Below, piece after piece: positions 10,923-24,600 of a DNA stretch of 64,000 nt. Origin of the DNA: Lunularia cruciata. Taxonomy: Eukaryota > Streptophyta > Marchantiopsida > Lunulariales > Lunulariaceae. A program made the translations under genes and the position numbers. Position 1 is the stretch's first letter. Every line of letters begins with the position of its first letter. The DNA lies in assembly GCA_948567375.1 (NCBI GenBank), contig OX419756.1, forward strand, positions 52,032,333 to 52,096,332, written 5' to 3'. The notes beneath the pieces are model-generated. The model was not told where the DNA came from. It made no database searches and saw nothing but the letters and a program-made list of their open reading frames with translations.

Positions 10923-11614
10923 TATAACACCCATTTGTGCATGTGTGTGGTATTGTGATATTTAGCTTGGTATTACAAGTACTTAAGAGATATTATTTAT
11001 ATAGAGATAAAGGATGGTTCTATATTAGTCATGGTTAGCTAAAGTTAGTCATAGCTAAGATAGAGGGGACCTTACTTTAGAGGAAGTAGAAAAGATGAGC
11101 ACCACTATTTTGGATTTTAGTGTGTTGACTTGGTACTATTCCTAGGTGTTTGGCTTTGAGGAAAGAGTTGAGAACTCGTGGGCCCGTAAGCCTTTTTGTT
11201 TTGGATTCTTCTTTAGTCCAAAGATAGCCCATGTAAGGGAATCCTTGACTTAGTGGTTGGGTCAAGATAAGACCACATGCTTAGGGGAATATGCCCATGT
11301 GAATGGATATTCCTTTCTACTTTTTGACTTTACTTGACTTTTAGTCTAGTAATTAGAGTTACTACGGTAATTAGTAACTTTGCTATGTAACTATTTCACA
11401 AGTATATAAACAAGGGGTGAGGAGGTACTGATCATCCTTTCATTTGCAACTATCTCTCTCTCATTGAGTTCTCTAGTGAGCAATGTCTTGAGTCTTGGAG
11501 TGTTAGCCTTGGAGGAGTATGATGGAGTTGGGGTTCCTTGCCTTCTTAGTCCATGGTGCGCTACCATAATAGCCATCAGAGGTTCATCTTGAGTGAGAGA
11601 CAGGCCGGCTCACA
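10923..11614 (+). repeat. LTR-R copy 1 (LTR of a second retrotransposon family)
   Basis: About 690 bp nearly identical to 47183-47868 and to the reverse complement of 50762-51452. The family consensus starts TGTAACACCC and ends GGCCGGCTCACA. In this copy the second base is changed (TATAACACCC). Flanks (GGAGC and GTCTC) show no target duplication. It lies against the broken end of Q1. Confidence 0.85.
11403..11409 (+). promoter_or_regulatory. TATA box of LTR-R
   Basis: TATATAAAC lies in a promoter-like setting within the LTR, followed by a pyrimidine-rich CATTTGCAACTATCTCTCTC stretch. It is conserved in the copies at about 47659 and (reverse) about 50968. Confidence 0.5.
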
Positions 11615-11961
11615 GTCTCATCAAGAAGTTTCCAATGGTACCCCACCTATGTTGTTCTAAGCTTCCTATAGGAAGATTTCCCAAAGATTCCCTCTAGTCA
11701 AATTTGTTTGACCAACCAAATAGGACAAGGATCAACATGTCACCAATCCATGCAGCTATTCTAAGGGTGGAGCTTGCTAATATGTCACCAATCCATATAT
11801 CTGACCCAAGGATGTAACTCTCTTTGAGTGTAAGTTCTTTGTTATGTAATAAAGACAAGGTGTTCCTTGGGCCATTGAAGTATTGAATGATGAAACATTG
11901 TGTTTCTCTTGTGTTTCTTTTCTTTTCTTTCTCTTGGGGTTTCTCTTATCCTTGGAACATT
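11615..11961. other. no supportable feature between LTR-R and element B
   Basis: This could be internal sequence of the LTR-R element or the lost upstream part of Q1. It matches neither family visibly. A short direct repeat (ATGTCACCAATCCAT) occurs at about 11738 and 11781. Confidence 0.35.
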
Positions 11962-14100
11962 ACATAATGTCTCCACACTTTAGTTTCATATAACATTGAA
12001 ATTTATTCTCAATTTCAAGCAAAATAATTTCTTTCTATATTTAGTTTTTGAGATACAAAGGTAATGAAATGCAATCCATTTGAAAATTATTCTTGCAACA
12101 CAACTCCAATTGCAAACTTGGAAGTATCAAAATCAACCACACAAGGTAGTTGAGATCATACGGTCAGAGAATGAGTTGTGAAAACACCATATCCTCAAGT
12201 TTCTTGAATGCTTTTCATTGCTTGCTTATCCACTCAAAGCTTATTATGTTCTCCAAGAGATTAGTCAATATTGTTGCAACATAAGTATAGTAGTTGATGA
12301 ACCATTGGTAAAAAATTGCCAACCTATTGAACCAAACTTCAATGGAATCCTTAGAGTAGGCAAATTGGTCATAGCCTTGATCTCTTCTTCCATCTTGATC
12401 CTTTTTGTGATTATCTTATAGCCCAAGAAGGTAGCTTCTTTCTACCAAAAAGTACACTTGGACTTCTTGCAACAGAACTTCCATTGATGAAATTGTCTTA
12501 AGACTTTAGATACGTGGTTCTTGTATTCTACCTCCAACTTATTATAAATCAAAATTTCATCAAAGAACACTATCACATGTCCAATAGCCTCTCTAATACC
12601 CTATGCATTTGATCTATGAAGATAACAAGAGCATTAGTGAGCCCAACAAGTAAAAGTATCCATTCAAAATGCCCATACTTTATACAAAATATAATCTTTG
12701 TACATCTTCTCTGTCAATTAGAATCTACTAGTAACCGCTTCTAATATCCAACTTGGGAAGTATCATCTACTACTTAATTGATCCAACAAGGCATCAATTC
12801 AAGGCAAGGGATATGCATTCTCATGGTTTGTTTATTAGGTCATGGTAGTCAATATAGAATCAAAGTCCTCTATCATTCATTGGTATAAATATTACATGTG
12901 CTCTCCAAGAGAATGTACTATGTTTTATGAATTTCCATAACAACTTGGTTAGTGTTATTCAAAGTTATTCTAATTCCTTTGGTGAAAGCCTATAGATTGG
13001 TCTATTCATTAAAGTACTTTTTGTTATTAGCTTGATCTTGAAAAGCATACCTTGATCAAAGGGTAGCTCCTTTGGAAGGTCATTTAGAAACATAACTACA
13101 AACTCTTGAACTCTCTAATAGACTATACCTTTTTGAGGCTTCTTATCCTCATCAGATTTTCCTTTCTTGATACAAACAACAGAAGTAAGAATTTTTTCTC
13201 CAAAGTTTACTCTATAGCCACTATACTAAACTTCTCATCCTGGTGTTAACTACACTTAGGTGTCTTTCTCAAAGGTGCTAGATAACAAAATAGATAGTCC
13301 TCACCTTGGTATTGTGCACAAATTTTTCATTGGGTTGAGTCTTCAATCATATTGGAAAAAATCAAGTTCCACTAAATGCCTCAATATTTTCTAGTGGGAG
13401 AATTTTGTTTCCTTGATCCCATGCTCCAAGAACTCCATTGAGGCAATAGGTCAAGTTTGTCTATTCTTAGTTAGAAATTTGGAAATATGATGTCCAATTT
13501 GGCAACAATTTAAGCAACCACCATTTTATTATAATTGTTCTTTGTTTTATACTTTGTTGGATGGCATCAATCTCAATTGATGCTAGTTCCTCCACTTGTG
13601 TGTGATGTGTTTGTAAGTTAGATGAAGGTTCAGGTTGAGACCAAGTTGTGACAACCAAGGAATCAAAGTGCTTAGCTAATTGGGCTCATGCATAGTTACT
13701 TTAAATTTGGTGCATGATTTCAAGCCTCTCACAAACCAATCCAAAGCTTTATCTTCTTGTATAAGTGGAATATACACCATTGTGTTTTAGAATTTAATGA
13801 TGTAACTCTTCATAGAACCAATCTACCTCAATTCTACCAAGCTATCTTGTATGGCTCATGCAACATTCACACTTGGAATCTCTCCATTATTGCACTCTTG
13901 AAATTTTCCCATGTGGAGATTGGTGCAATAGTTTTCATTGAGCTCAATCTACCTAGAATTGTCACCGTAATTTTTCCACTCCATCTAATTGGCTCAAAGC
14001 TAAGAGTATACATCTTTATCCATCTATAGAAGAGTTGTAACCTCAAAGTACCACTCACAATTAAGTAAAAAGTTCCCTACCATATTTGGTAAATTCTTAG
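11962..14100 (-). pseudogene. Element B gag-protease-RT remnant
   Basis: Gag sequence at 14058-13867 (ISTWENFKSAIMERF) matches element C (CAEFKSAIICQF). A zinc knuckle at about 13530-13485 reads CLNCCQIGHHISKF, so its final Cys is Phe. RT shows VFFDEILIY at about 12570-12545, where FLDD or YxDD is expected. The second active-site Asp is therefore Glu, a change shared with element C. There are many stops and frameshifts. Confidence 0.72.
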
Positions 14101-14526
14101 TTTCAAATAGGTTAGAGTTTGAAAGCATAATTTTATCTTTTTCTTCTTGGAAAGTTGCTCTATCCACTTGCAATTATCATTTATTCTCACAATCTCTCTC
14201 TTCTAACAATTAAGAAAGATTATCTATTTATTGTTGCATAATGATAATAACTTTGGGCATTGCTACCATGGCTACTACTACTCTACCAAACTATTTACTT
14301 GCAAATGTCTAGGTTAACATTAAATGAAATGCATCTACTACTCTTTATAAGTTACAATTAGATGGATCAATGGTTCATTGGACAAAGTGATTGTAGTCAA
14401 AAAAAATTGACCACAACTTGAAATGATGAATTGTATGAAATGATGCTTTGGTAGTACATGGACATGGAAATCCCAATGGCTTCGGAGAAATAGATTTAGT
14501 GGTCCATAGATTCTATCCATCCCATT

Positions 14527-14542
14527 CTTGATCTCATACCAA
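14527..14542 (-). other. primer binding site of element B
   Basis: The minus strand reads TTGGTATGAGATCAAG next to the LTR. It is close to the Met-initiator PBS TGGTATCAGAGC with two changes. Confidence 0.65.
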
Positions 14543-14922
14543 TGTAAAAGATAGGAAATAGAAATAGCAAAATAGGAGATCACATTAGAAATTGTCCCTT
14601 GTAAGGAACTCTAAATGCTTAGCCTGAAATCTGCTTTGAGATTTATAGGCAAGGTACATGGGTACAAGGTTCCCAAGAAACTTCCAAGGAAAGTTTTTTC
14701 TAGAAGCCATCTTACTTGGAGTGCAATCTAAGCTAGCCATCAACTTGGCATACAAGTCACTCAACCCTTGAAAATTCCTAGAAGCTTCTCAATAAGAAGC
14801 ATCCTAGATGCTTCTAAAACATCCAAGAAATTTCCAATTTGTTTTTTAGTGTTTATTAGTTATATTTTAATTTTGCCACTTGTTAGCCACTTGTTATCTT
14901 CTGCTAACTCCCTATTATTAGA
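14543..14922 (-). repeat. 5' LTR of element B
   Basis: Starts TGTAAAAGATAGG (plus-strand view) and ends CCTATTATTAGA, equivalent to the family end ...TGTTACA with decay. It carries the U3 repeat unit with GTGCAA and GAAGCTTCT and a 'GATTTATAGGC' decayed TATA region. Confidence 0.78.
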
Positions 14923-16369
14923 TCTCCCATAGAATATAGATTTTTTAACTTACTTTTATATATTCTGTCCATTAGGAAAAATTTCTCATTTTGCTGCTTT
15001 TATGCTAAATTCCATCATAAGTATTTGGTTTTATCCTTGTTTGACTCATTGGTTCTACCCATACTTCTTGTTTTCTTATGTGTCTCATGTTCCATTAGAA
15101 TAGCATGGATTTTGGGAATTGATTTTGAAGAAATTTTTACTTAACAACTCAACAAAATTACCAATTACTAGCATGATATCTCTTATGCTTCAAAACAATT
15201 AATTTTTGTTAACAATAATTTTATAGTTTGATGATATATTTAAATTTCAATGTTATATAAGTTTTTGTCTACTTTGAGAAGTAGGTCTATTATATGTAGA
15301 GGAGGAAGTTTACTATAGCTGCTTGGTGTAGATTTGCATCACTTCATTTAATGAGTAGATTAAAATTTTAGAAAACATTTATACTTTCTCTACTTAGTCT
15401 TCCAAGTTATCAAAATAGTGATCATGTAGTTATAATAAACCATAATTATATTAGAAAGTCAAATATATTCTAGATTTAAGATAATATATATTTTTATATA
15501 AAACCTAAATTCTTATAATATACAAAAGTGCATAATTGGTCTTATCTTATTCTTAATTCATATCTTTATGTATATGAAGCTGATTAATTTTTATAATTCT
15601 AAATGGTATGTAAACATCTCAATATATTCTTAAGAAGAATAAGTAAACTCTAAAATCATTACAAGTTGCAAGTTTTGCAGAATATTAGAATGTGTATATT
15701 TAATAAATACTGAAGTATACAATTTTTTGAATTCAATTCAAGTATGTAAAACATAAATAAATAAAAGAACTTATCCTCTTACCTTTATTCTTATATATTT
15801 TTTCCACCTTCAAGAATACTTTAAAGTTAAGTAAATCACTTATGAAATTAAATGTATTGTATCTTCATGAGATGGATACAACCCATAAATTACATAAGTC
15901 ATAGAATAGTGTTTTAGTTAAAAGAGGTATGCAAATAATATTTTACAGTCAAATTTAGGGTGAGTTAATATTCTTAATTCAAATTTCAGGTTTCTTTGTG
16001 CTCTTATTTACTAAGAAACTACAACCCATCATTTTTCCCAAGTAGCTCTAAAAAGGTAATAATAAGCTCACTTCAAGACTAGGAACTTTGGATCTAGTTA
16101 GATCTTGAGAATAATATTGAAATATAATATAAAATAAGTAGGAAGAAAAATCTCTTAAATTCTTAGATAGCATTTATACATATTTGTACTTCAAATATTT
16201 CTATCTACAAAATTGTATGTTTATACGTAAGTTAAAAAATACTACATAGCCATAAAATATAGCAAATTGCTTCATTATCAAGTTAAGCAAAGATATTCTA
16301 AAATCTATAAGTGTATGTAAAATTTTAGCAATTTTTGAAAAAAAAAGAAGTCAAACACAAAAACCTTGG
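14923..16369. other. AT-rich DNA without recognisable features
   Basis: No reading frame, repeat family or RNA gene could be supported. It separates two broken A-family copies. Confidence 0.4.
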
Positions 16370-17694
16370 TATGTATCTTCCTCAAAGGTGCAAGACAACC
16401 TGATCAGTAGTTCTTCTTTTCAGCGCCGTATTGGATTTTTCATTGGGCCAATCAAATTGAACATTATGATATTCAAGCAAAGATAACTCAGAATGATATT
16501 ATAATGTAAGAGAGCTACTGCAAATTTCATACTATATGAATATCCCTTTCCAAACTTGAATGCAATAAGGTATGAGGTATGGTATGAAAAACTTTTTCTA
16601 CCATCCACCATCATTAATTTGCTACCTAAAATTTGTTGATAGGAATATCTAATTTCTTTGCTAATTTTATGGACATGTAATTCTTAAAACCCACACAATC
16701 AACTAAAATCTTATAGTCACAATCAGGTATCATATGTTGCAAGTGAATCAAACTTGCATAGGTAAAACCTTCCATCATGTTTGAACTAATCAAGTTCCCA
16801 ATAAATGGCTTGATATCTCCTAATTGGGATTATTTGTTTCCTTGATCATTGCATTCCAAGGACTCCATTTGTGCAATGGATTAATGTTATTTATTCATAC
16901 TTGGATATTCAACAATGAGATGTTCAATTTGTGATAAAAAAAAACAATCACTATTCCGTCACAACCATTCTTGATCTATTGTGCCAAGTAGTCTTTGTTG
17001 GATGTCATCAATTCCATTAGTGCCAGCTCTTCCACCTATACTTGGTGTGTTTATAAGTTCTATGGAGGTCTAAGTCAAGACCAAGTTGTGATAGCTAAGG
17101 AATCAAAGCACTCAACCATTTGCATGAATTTTTCTAGATGCTTTGGTTTGCACATGGTTACTTTCAATTTGGTGTGTGATTTCAATCCTTTCATAAAATA
17201 ATCCAAGGCTTCATCTTCATGTATGTCCAGAATCAACATCATGGTGTTTTAGAATTGAGAGATGTAACTCTTAATAAAGAAAACTTGTTGCAATTGTAGC
17301 TTGTGTGCCACTCAAGGCTTTGGAACTTTCAATGATTGCACTCTTGAAGTCCTCTCATGTCCAAATTGATCCAATAAATTATCAATGAGTCACTTGGAAT
17401 TGCCACCATAGTTTGCTACTTCATCTAATTGAATTGAAGCCAAGAAGCTTTCTTCTAGAAGCTACCTACTTGGTATAAAAGTTAAGCTAATCATTAACTT
17501 GGTGTAGAAGTTACCCAATCCTTGGAAAGTATCTAGAAGCTTCCCACCAAGAAGCTTCCTAAGTACTTCTAGAATTTTTTACCAAAAATCTTCCTATATG
17601 TTTGTAGAACACTTTAGAATTTTTAGCTATATTTGACTTATTTTACATACTCATTAGCCTTTGCTAACTTGTCTACTAACTCCATATGATTACA
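16370..17694 (-). mobile_element. A-family gypsy fragment F, internally deleted
   Basis: The minus strand carries part of an LTR (17694 to about 17436, ending CCATATGATTACA in plus view). It joins directly to gag (to about 16900), then the protease region (16614-16420 with MMVDGRKSF matching MMADDRKHS of A) and stops at about 16370. Going from LTR to gag, the PBS and leader are missing: sequence in the middle of the LTR is fused to gag at 'CCAAGAAGC'. It is a deletion derivative. Confidence 0.7.
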
Positions 17695-17699
17695 TGATC

Positions 17700-18115
17700 C
17701 TAATGCAAATTATCTAAGTATCTTCCTTGTGTCATGGAAGTTGTAAGATTTTCCTTATTTAAGACTTGCAATTTTTACACACCTTTGGACTAATGATCCC
17801 AAATATCTTTGGCTACAAAAGGTTTTTTACCACTACAAAAGATTTTATGCCAAAGGTCTTCCATACTAAAGATGTCTTCTACTACAAAGGCATCTTCTAC
17901 ACTAAAGGTCACCTATACTTAGAATTTTTACATCTATCAAAGGCTTTGGCTACAAATGGACTACAACTTGAAGATCTTTGGCTACTCTACTATGAAGAGC
18001 TACCTTCAACTTTACAAGTTCTAATTAACATATTTATTTCCCTTGTTATCTACAAATTCAAGGAGTAGAGTAATGGTCAATTCAACAAACTCTTTGTTGA
18101 TGCTTCTCCAAGAAA
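17700..18115. repeat. imperfect short tandem motif region
   Basis: About 17795-17975 has a loose repeat around CTACAAAGG / CTTTGGCTACAAA / CACTAAAGGTC. It lies just past the coding end of Q2. No gene is seen. Confidence 0.35.
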
Positions 18116-20380
18116 ACTACTAGCTGATCAAGTTGTTTGTTTGAGTAGACCTTTGAATCTAAAGTCTAAATCTACAATTTCAGATTGTGAAGCTTGGTGT
18201 GGTGTGGCCTTGCTTATGTCACCTTCTATGTGAGGCTCACCAGTTGGTCTCTTGTTTCTTCCATCCATTAGAGTATCTTTGTCTTCTCCTCTTTTAAGCA
18301 AATATGGACCACTTGGGCTTTGGTTATCAACTCCTTCTTTATTTGGGAGCAATCTGCTTCCTTGTTCTTCTTCTCCATTTCTAACTCAACATCCACCCAT
18401 TCCAATTGGACAACCACTTTGCTACAATACTCACTAAACTATACATCTATAATTACCAAGTAAATTTTGGCTTTTTCTAGTTCCACTTGATGCTCTACCC
18501 CTCTTTGTTCCTTGCGTTCAATTGCTCCTCATACACTTGTTGCTTAATTTTTAGCTTCAAGTCAAAAGACTCTCAATTCTCCTTGCAACTTCTTAATTTC
18601 TCCCTCGTGCATGGACTACCCTACAAGATACATAGCATTCTATCTCTTTGCCTCAAAATTCTCATGTGTTAGCTCATGCAACTTCTTTGCTTCCTCATTT
18701 GTATAGGTTGCATGCCTTCTCTAACTCATCCTTTGCCTTGGCATGCTTTGACCTTATTGAGTCGGATTTCTTGTGTTGTCTTCATACAAGTGAGGTATAA
18801 TTATTGATGTTTGGATAGGAGTCTTGATAAATTGGTAAAATTTGCTCCATTAGCTCCAAGACATTAGCACCATCAAATGTATCACAAACTTTGATCCCTT
18901 TATTATTGAGGCTATTTATTCTTGGAGTTGGAAGAAGTGTACACTCATCATTGTTGGTTCTTCTCCTTCACCTTTGATGTCAATCTTGTCTTCTATCCAA
19001 TCTTCAATTAGTGTAGTTTCTTGTTCTTTTACATGCTTCTTCTCCTCCAAAGGCCTTCCTTCTTCCTCCTCAATCTCTGCTTGTCCTTTGCCCTTGTATG
19101 TTGGATCTTTGGCTTTCAATACTTCTTCTTCCTTAACCTTTTTACCCAAAGATCCCACTTCTTTGTCATGTGTGCCTTTGGTGTGGACTACACTTTTGGC
19201 TCTAAGGTCTTTTTCCCATTTGGTGGGGGCTGTTGAAGCACTTTTCTGCTTGGTTCTCCTTTTGCCAATGCAAATTGCACCTCTTTGTGCTGCTCATTAT
19301 CCACCTCCACTCCTAAAGACAAACCCATGAGCATAAGGGAGTTATGTCCTTCTTGCTCTTCTTCATTGTTAGTGTCTTTGCTTGTCTTCTAAAGACACAT
19401 TGACCACCTGAAGTTTTTTCCTTACCTTCTCTACCTTCACCTTTGGTGTTGTAGGTATTGCTCTCTTTTGCTTCTTGTTGAAGCTGAGTGTATTCCTTAC
19501 TTCTGCTACAAGTACAAATTTACTTGTATGTACATATTCTTTATCAGCCACTTTGTACTTCAGGTACATTGCTTTCCCCTTTGGTTGTGATTGAAAATAC
19601 CTCTTTGGATGGTAGTGACTTGGGAACTCCTTCTTCTCTTCCTTGGTAAGGAGATTCACTCCCATATAGAATTGTAAGTCAAATGGGGACAAATGTGTCA
19701 CCCCACCATACTTGTTCATGCCCATGCACATGCTCAGGGTCAAAGTGTAGAACATGTGCACCCAATCACTAGTTGCACTTTTTTCATGAACTAGAAGAAA
19801 ATTGCTTGGCTGGTGTTGCGGTAGGTTGTTCTTTTTGGCTTGAATAATTTCATGATTGCTTCAATAATAGGCCTTCAAGCAAGGTTCTTGTAACTTCCTA
19901 TCCCATACATATTATTTGTCTTTGGTTTATCAAAGGAGTCCTTCCAAACCTTCTTTGAGGTCTTATTTGATTGATGCCATTGGGTCTCCATAGTCATCAC
20001 TCTTGTTCTAGCAATCTTTGGGTCAAGTACATGTCTCTAGTGCTCTTCAATTCAAGCAAACAAGTTTCCTCTTAGGTTGCCACTATTGGGATCCTTATTC
20101 TCTCTAATTTCTTTGATCATCTCCAAATGACTCAAAGTCTCAATTCCATAACAAGAAGCCCAATTTCTTATTATGGATTACTTCTACTCTATAATGCAAT
20201 GCACATGTGTTTACAGTAAGTGGTCTGAGAATTATCTTAAGCACTCTCCTATGATGTCTTGGTTCTCTTACCATGTTACTTCTTTGCACCATGTTTTCTC
20301 TCTAGAACAAATATGAAGGGAAGTTTCTACTACAAAGGCTTATAAAAACTTGGTGCTAAAGGTTGAAGAAACTCTTGGTT
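18116..20380 (-). pseudogene. Q2: second copy of the unclassified coiled-coil gene family
   Basis: On the minus strand the segment 19761-19369 contains GMNKYGGVTHLSPFDLQFYM and GVNLLTKEEKKEF, the block shared with Q1 and Q3. Upstream to about 20380 the frames are broken but appear to continue the N-terminal part. Downstream come acidic and Lys/Glu-rich segments (19158-18916, EEEEGRPLEEKK) and coiled-coil-like sequence to about 18130 (VELEMEKKNKEADCSQIKKE). Stops are frequent. No enzyme motif was found. The order (N-terminal region, FY-NLL block, acidic linker, long charged helix) is the same as in Q3. It is not on the ends of any recognised element. Confidence 0.6.
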
Positions 20381-23300
20381 ACTTTGGGCTTGTAACTAAT
20401 TTGGATCTAGATATCTACAAAAGGAGAAGGATTGCTAACAAGGCTCTAATCCTATAGTTTTATCATGTCAATTAACAACATAACATGACTGGTCATGGTT
20501 AGGTAATCTCAATCCCCATATGTGAATGGCACATGCAAACAATTCTCAATGACAATTATTTATTGAGGTGGCAACTTAGTCAAACTATTCTACTTCCTTT
20601 GGGGCCAAAGGTATTCCAAGGCAAAGGTTGGCAGCATTGAAGGTATTTGTTTGTGTACCTTCCTCTCGCTCAATACATTTGGATTCATTTCCTTTGTACT
20701 TACTCCTTTGTGTTTATTCTTCTTACCTATGCAGTTGCCTTCTACTCCAAAGGCGACCGATATGAAAATCACTTTCTAGCTTCTACAAGCCTATAGCTTA
20801 GCATAAGCTTAAGAAAATAATATAAAATTAAAATATTTTTGTGAGAAGGCAGTCACTACACTTAATTATGTGCAAGTTTAAAATTTTAACTATTTACAGT
20901 CATTGGTAGAAGAGATGCACCAAAAATCTAGCTCAAGGCTTTGGAGGTGGATTTTGGAGGTCCATGTGTCAACATTAAGAATTGTTTAAGTATCAAAAGT
21001 CCAAGGAATTAATTTTCACTAAGTCAAGACTAGGATTTGCAAGTTTAGGGATATTCTAGATAGGTATTTGTTGATAAAAGTTTATTACCAAAGAGTGGAA
21101 CATACATGCTACATTTTGAAGATTAAAAAATGTAAGCTTTGCAGGATTAGTGTTTGAGATATAATGAATTGAAGCAAGAGGGTCTAATTTGTACCCAAGA
21201 AAAAAATTGGAGTATTTAGGAGTGTCAAAAGGATTTTATATTTTGTTAACAAGATTGAAAAGAAGACAAAATGATAATAATAATAATAATTTCACTATGG
21301 CCAAGAAAAGCTATATTTGGGTCAATTTTGAATTTGATGTGATTGATTGAAGATTGAGTAATTGAAAGCACAATGTTTTGGGTGAGATTATGATTAGGTT
21401 TGGAGCTTTTATCCAAATTCAAGTTCTGGTTGAATAAACATATGAAAATTCATAGCATTGCTGGTGGGTAGATCTTGTATTTTTGTGTTGAGTTTGACAG
21501 TTGAGTTGAGTATCAAGTACTCTAGTAGAGAGTTCAATGCTTTGGATGAAGTATACTTAGATATATAGAGTTTAAATGTTAGCCTAGCTTAGGAATCAAT
21601 CCATATCTAGGGATTTGTTTTGAATTCAAATGCAAAACTTCATAGAGGATTTGACAATTTCATGAACAACTACGACTTAAAATTTTATTTACTCAGGGCT
21701 TACAAGAAGAGATTTAATTCATCAAACTTCAATTGAATCACTATTATTTATACCAATAATTTGTTTTATTTGCACTTGCAATTGATTATAATTGTTCTAT
21801 TTATGATCACAATTGAAAAAATTTAGCTTGCTAGAGTGTTCCTAATATTTATTTAACCCTTAAGCAAAAAATCTAGCAAAATTTTGCCATGAACCAAGAT
21901 TTGAACCTTGAATAAGGTTTTGAAATTAGGGTTTGAACCTCAAAAATCAAGCTAAGTTCAAGACATTATCAAGGAAACTATATTAGTCAGATTGAGATAC
22001 ATTATATATCTTTGGAAGAAATTTCTTGCATGCTATCCAGTAGGTTCTAGAATGTTGAATTTGGGGGTATAATAAAGAAATTATCTTTGTCCAAGTCTAA
22101 AAATTGTTTTCATAATAAAAAGATGTAGGATCCCCCATCTGGAGTAAAGGTTGGAAGTAACTTGTGGATGTGATAGTAAGTTACGTGACCCTTTTCCTGC
22201 CCAATAAAAGGAAGTTTAGGAACTAGTGTAGAAGTTCTTGATGGTAAGGATCACAAATGGTCACAACTACCTATGATATGTATAGATAATGCCTCTTACC
22301 TCTAGTTTCCATAGCTAGGTACACATCATGTTCCTTACCATCATTATGAGAAGAAAGCATAGTACTAAACTATGATTATGCACCATAAGAAATCAAGTGA
22401 CCTATTTGCTAGTATTCTAAAAACAAAAAATATAATTATAAGGTTGGTCAATTTAATAATACCTTAGTATGGTCCTTGATATGAATCAAATCATCTAAAC
22501 TTCTTTTTGAATGATTAATTCTCCTCTGGAAATATTTTATGTTGATGATCAAAGAAAATAAAATTTCACTATTTTTTTAGATCATAAATCAATATAAAAT
22601 ATGAACTTAAAATACCTCTTTGCTTATATGAGATAAGTAGTAAAATTCTCTTTCTAATAGTAAGAGTATTAGTAAGAGTGCTGATATGGTTTGTTGTTTG
22701 AGGTTATAAGGTTGTTAAGTCAAAGTATTGCAGGTCTTGATAAAAGAAAGGGCCAAAGTATTCATTTCTTAATCCCTAGGTTAGTAAAAGAATGTTTGTA
22801 TCTTGAAATTAGTCTTTATATAAAATTATTCATATTCAAAATAAATCATAATTTCATAATAAATTTAAATATTGAGATTGCATATGGCATGCTGGTAAAG
22901 AGCTCATCCAAGTGTAAGTGTGGTGTCATCTCCATCTTAGTCTAAAATTTTATATTTAAATATTCTTAGAGTTCATATAAATTGTAAATGTATGAGGTTT
23001 TTCAAGTAAAAAAAAGTATTTATTTTATATATTATCCATAATTTCTCTCTCAAGATACATGAATAGTTAAAAATAATTGATTGAAAATAAAAGAGCTGTG
23101 TGGTTAAATGTTAATCAAAAGATAAATAAATTGAATAAATCAATAAATAAAAAAGGAGCTGGATCAATTTAACAATGCCCATGATATGATGTATATTTAT
23201 ATAAGATTATATTTGTAAATTAAATTTGCAACATATCTATTAAAAAACTTTAGAAGGTTAGAAGACCTTCTTATATCTATTTTATAAATCCATAAAAAAC

Positions 23301-24600
23301 TTTCAAATAATTTATATTGTATTGTTTAGAGTCTAGAGAGTTAAGAATACACTTAGTGCATAAATTTGCAAAAAAGTACAAGAATAATGCAGATTTAAAA
23401 TCTGAATTTATTTCAACTTTTCTGTATCTAAAGTGTGAAGAAAATCCTCTTTACCACAACTTAAGAAGAAATTTCCAAATCATTAACATATAAACAGAAA
23501 ATAATTGAGTAGGAAGTTTGATTTATATCTAACGCTTTAGTGTTAAAAATGTTGAGCAGGTTATCTTTACCATAAGTGGCCTCTAGAGCTATATATTTCT
23601 TAATTTTCTTATTTTAGCCCAGTGAAATTTTAAATGTGTATTTAATTTAGTCCAGATATCGATAATGTAATTACCATATTTCTCACCTATCAATCAATAC
23701 AAAAGGTACTGCTTTCTATCAGTGTATAATTTATGAGTTTCTAAATAAAAGCTTCTGACTCATTATTTCGTTTACCATATCTTGTAAGATATTGTAATAT
23801 GAAGATTCTATTCACATATTAAAAACCTAATTTCTTTTAAGGCAAGCGTATTAGGGTTATTATTATACATATCTTCAAAATATGCTTATGTCAATACCTT
23901 CAAAATATGTTTAAATTTTTTATCTTTTAGCATTATGTAAAGTAGACCATATCCTCAAATCGACCGAGAGGAATTTTTCGTATTATATGTCGAGTACATT
24001 CATGAGAAAGATATTCCCTGCAAAAAAACTCTCTTCAAAATTTCAAAAGAGAAAAGCAAAGGTAGAAAAACCTCTATAATCAATAACTGTTACATAAGTC
24101 CCAGGAGATTAGAATTTAATAAATACTCTTGGAGTTAAAAGAAGTGCGTAAAAGTTTCTATCATTCTTTAATTATTTTCAGTTTAACCTTCAAGGTGTAT
24201 TCAGGTGTACTCTACGGCACTCTATTTTAACAACACTTCAGCATATACATATGTTATTGTCTAACGACTTCCTCTACTGATATTTATAAACTTCAATTAA
24301 CATGGACTCTGTTTATCTGGATAGAACACATACAAACAGTCTCAAAAGTTTTCCAGTACTTTAGTTTGTACATTTAGTATTGTTTAAGGAATATTTATTC
24401 TAATTACTTTTGACACTGATTCTCATGTAAAAGATACTGCTCATATATGTGAAATTATCTCTTGGTATGGATTCTCGTGTAATAGATAATCATAAGATGT
24501 ATTATGTTCGTATGTGTTGATATCAACACTATTCCTTCAGTAACACTGCACAGACTTCTACTCAACATCATTCGTAGGACCGTTATCCATAAACTTTGGT
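20380..24600. other. AT-rich DNA, no supportable gene
   Basis: Only short frames are present and none resembles a known family. A short AAT microsatellite occurs near 21271-21288. Confidence 0.4.

Larger units (their letters stand above)
11962..14922 (-). mobile_element. A-family gypsy element B, 3' truncated
   Basis: The 5' LTR (14922-14543), PBS, gag, protease and the first two thirds of RT are present on the minus strand and align with element A from about 4085 to 7492. Sequence equivalent to the end of RT, RNase H, integrase and the 3' LTR is missing. The break lies near 11962, close to LTR-R copy 1, so a later insertion or deletion removed the rest. Confidence 0.8.
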
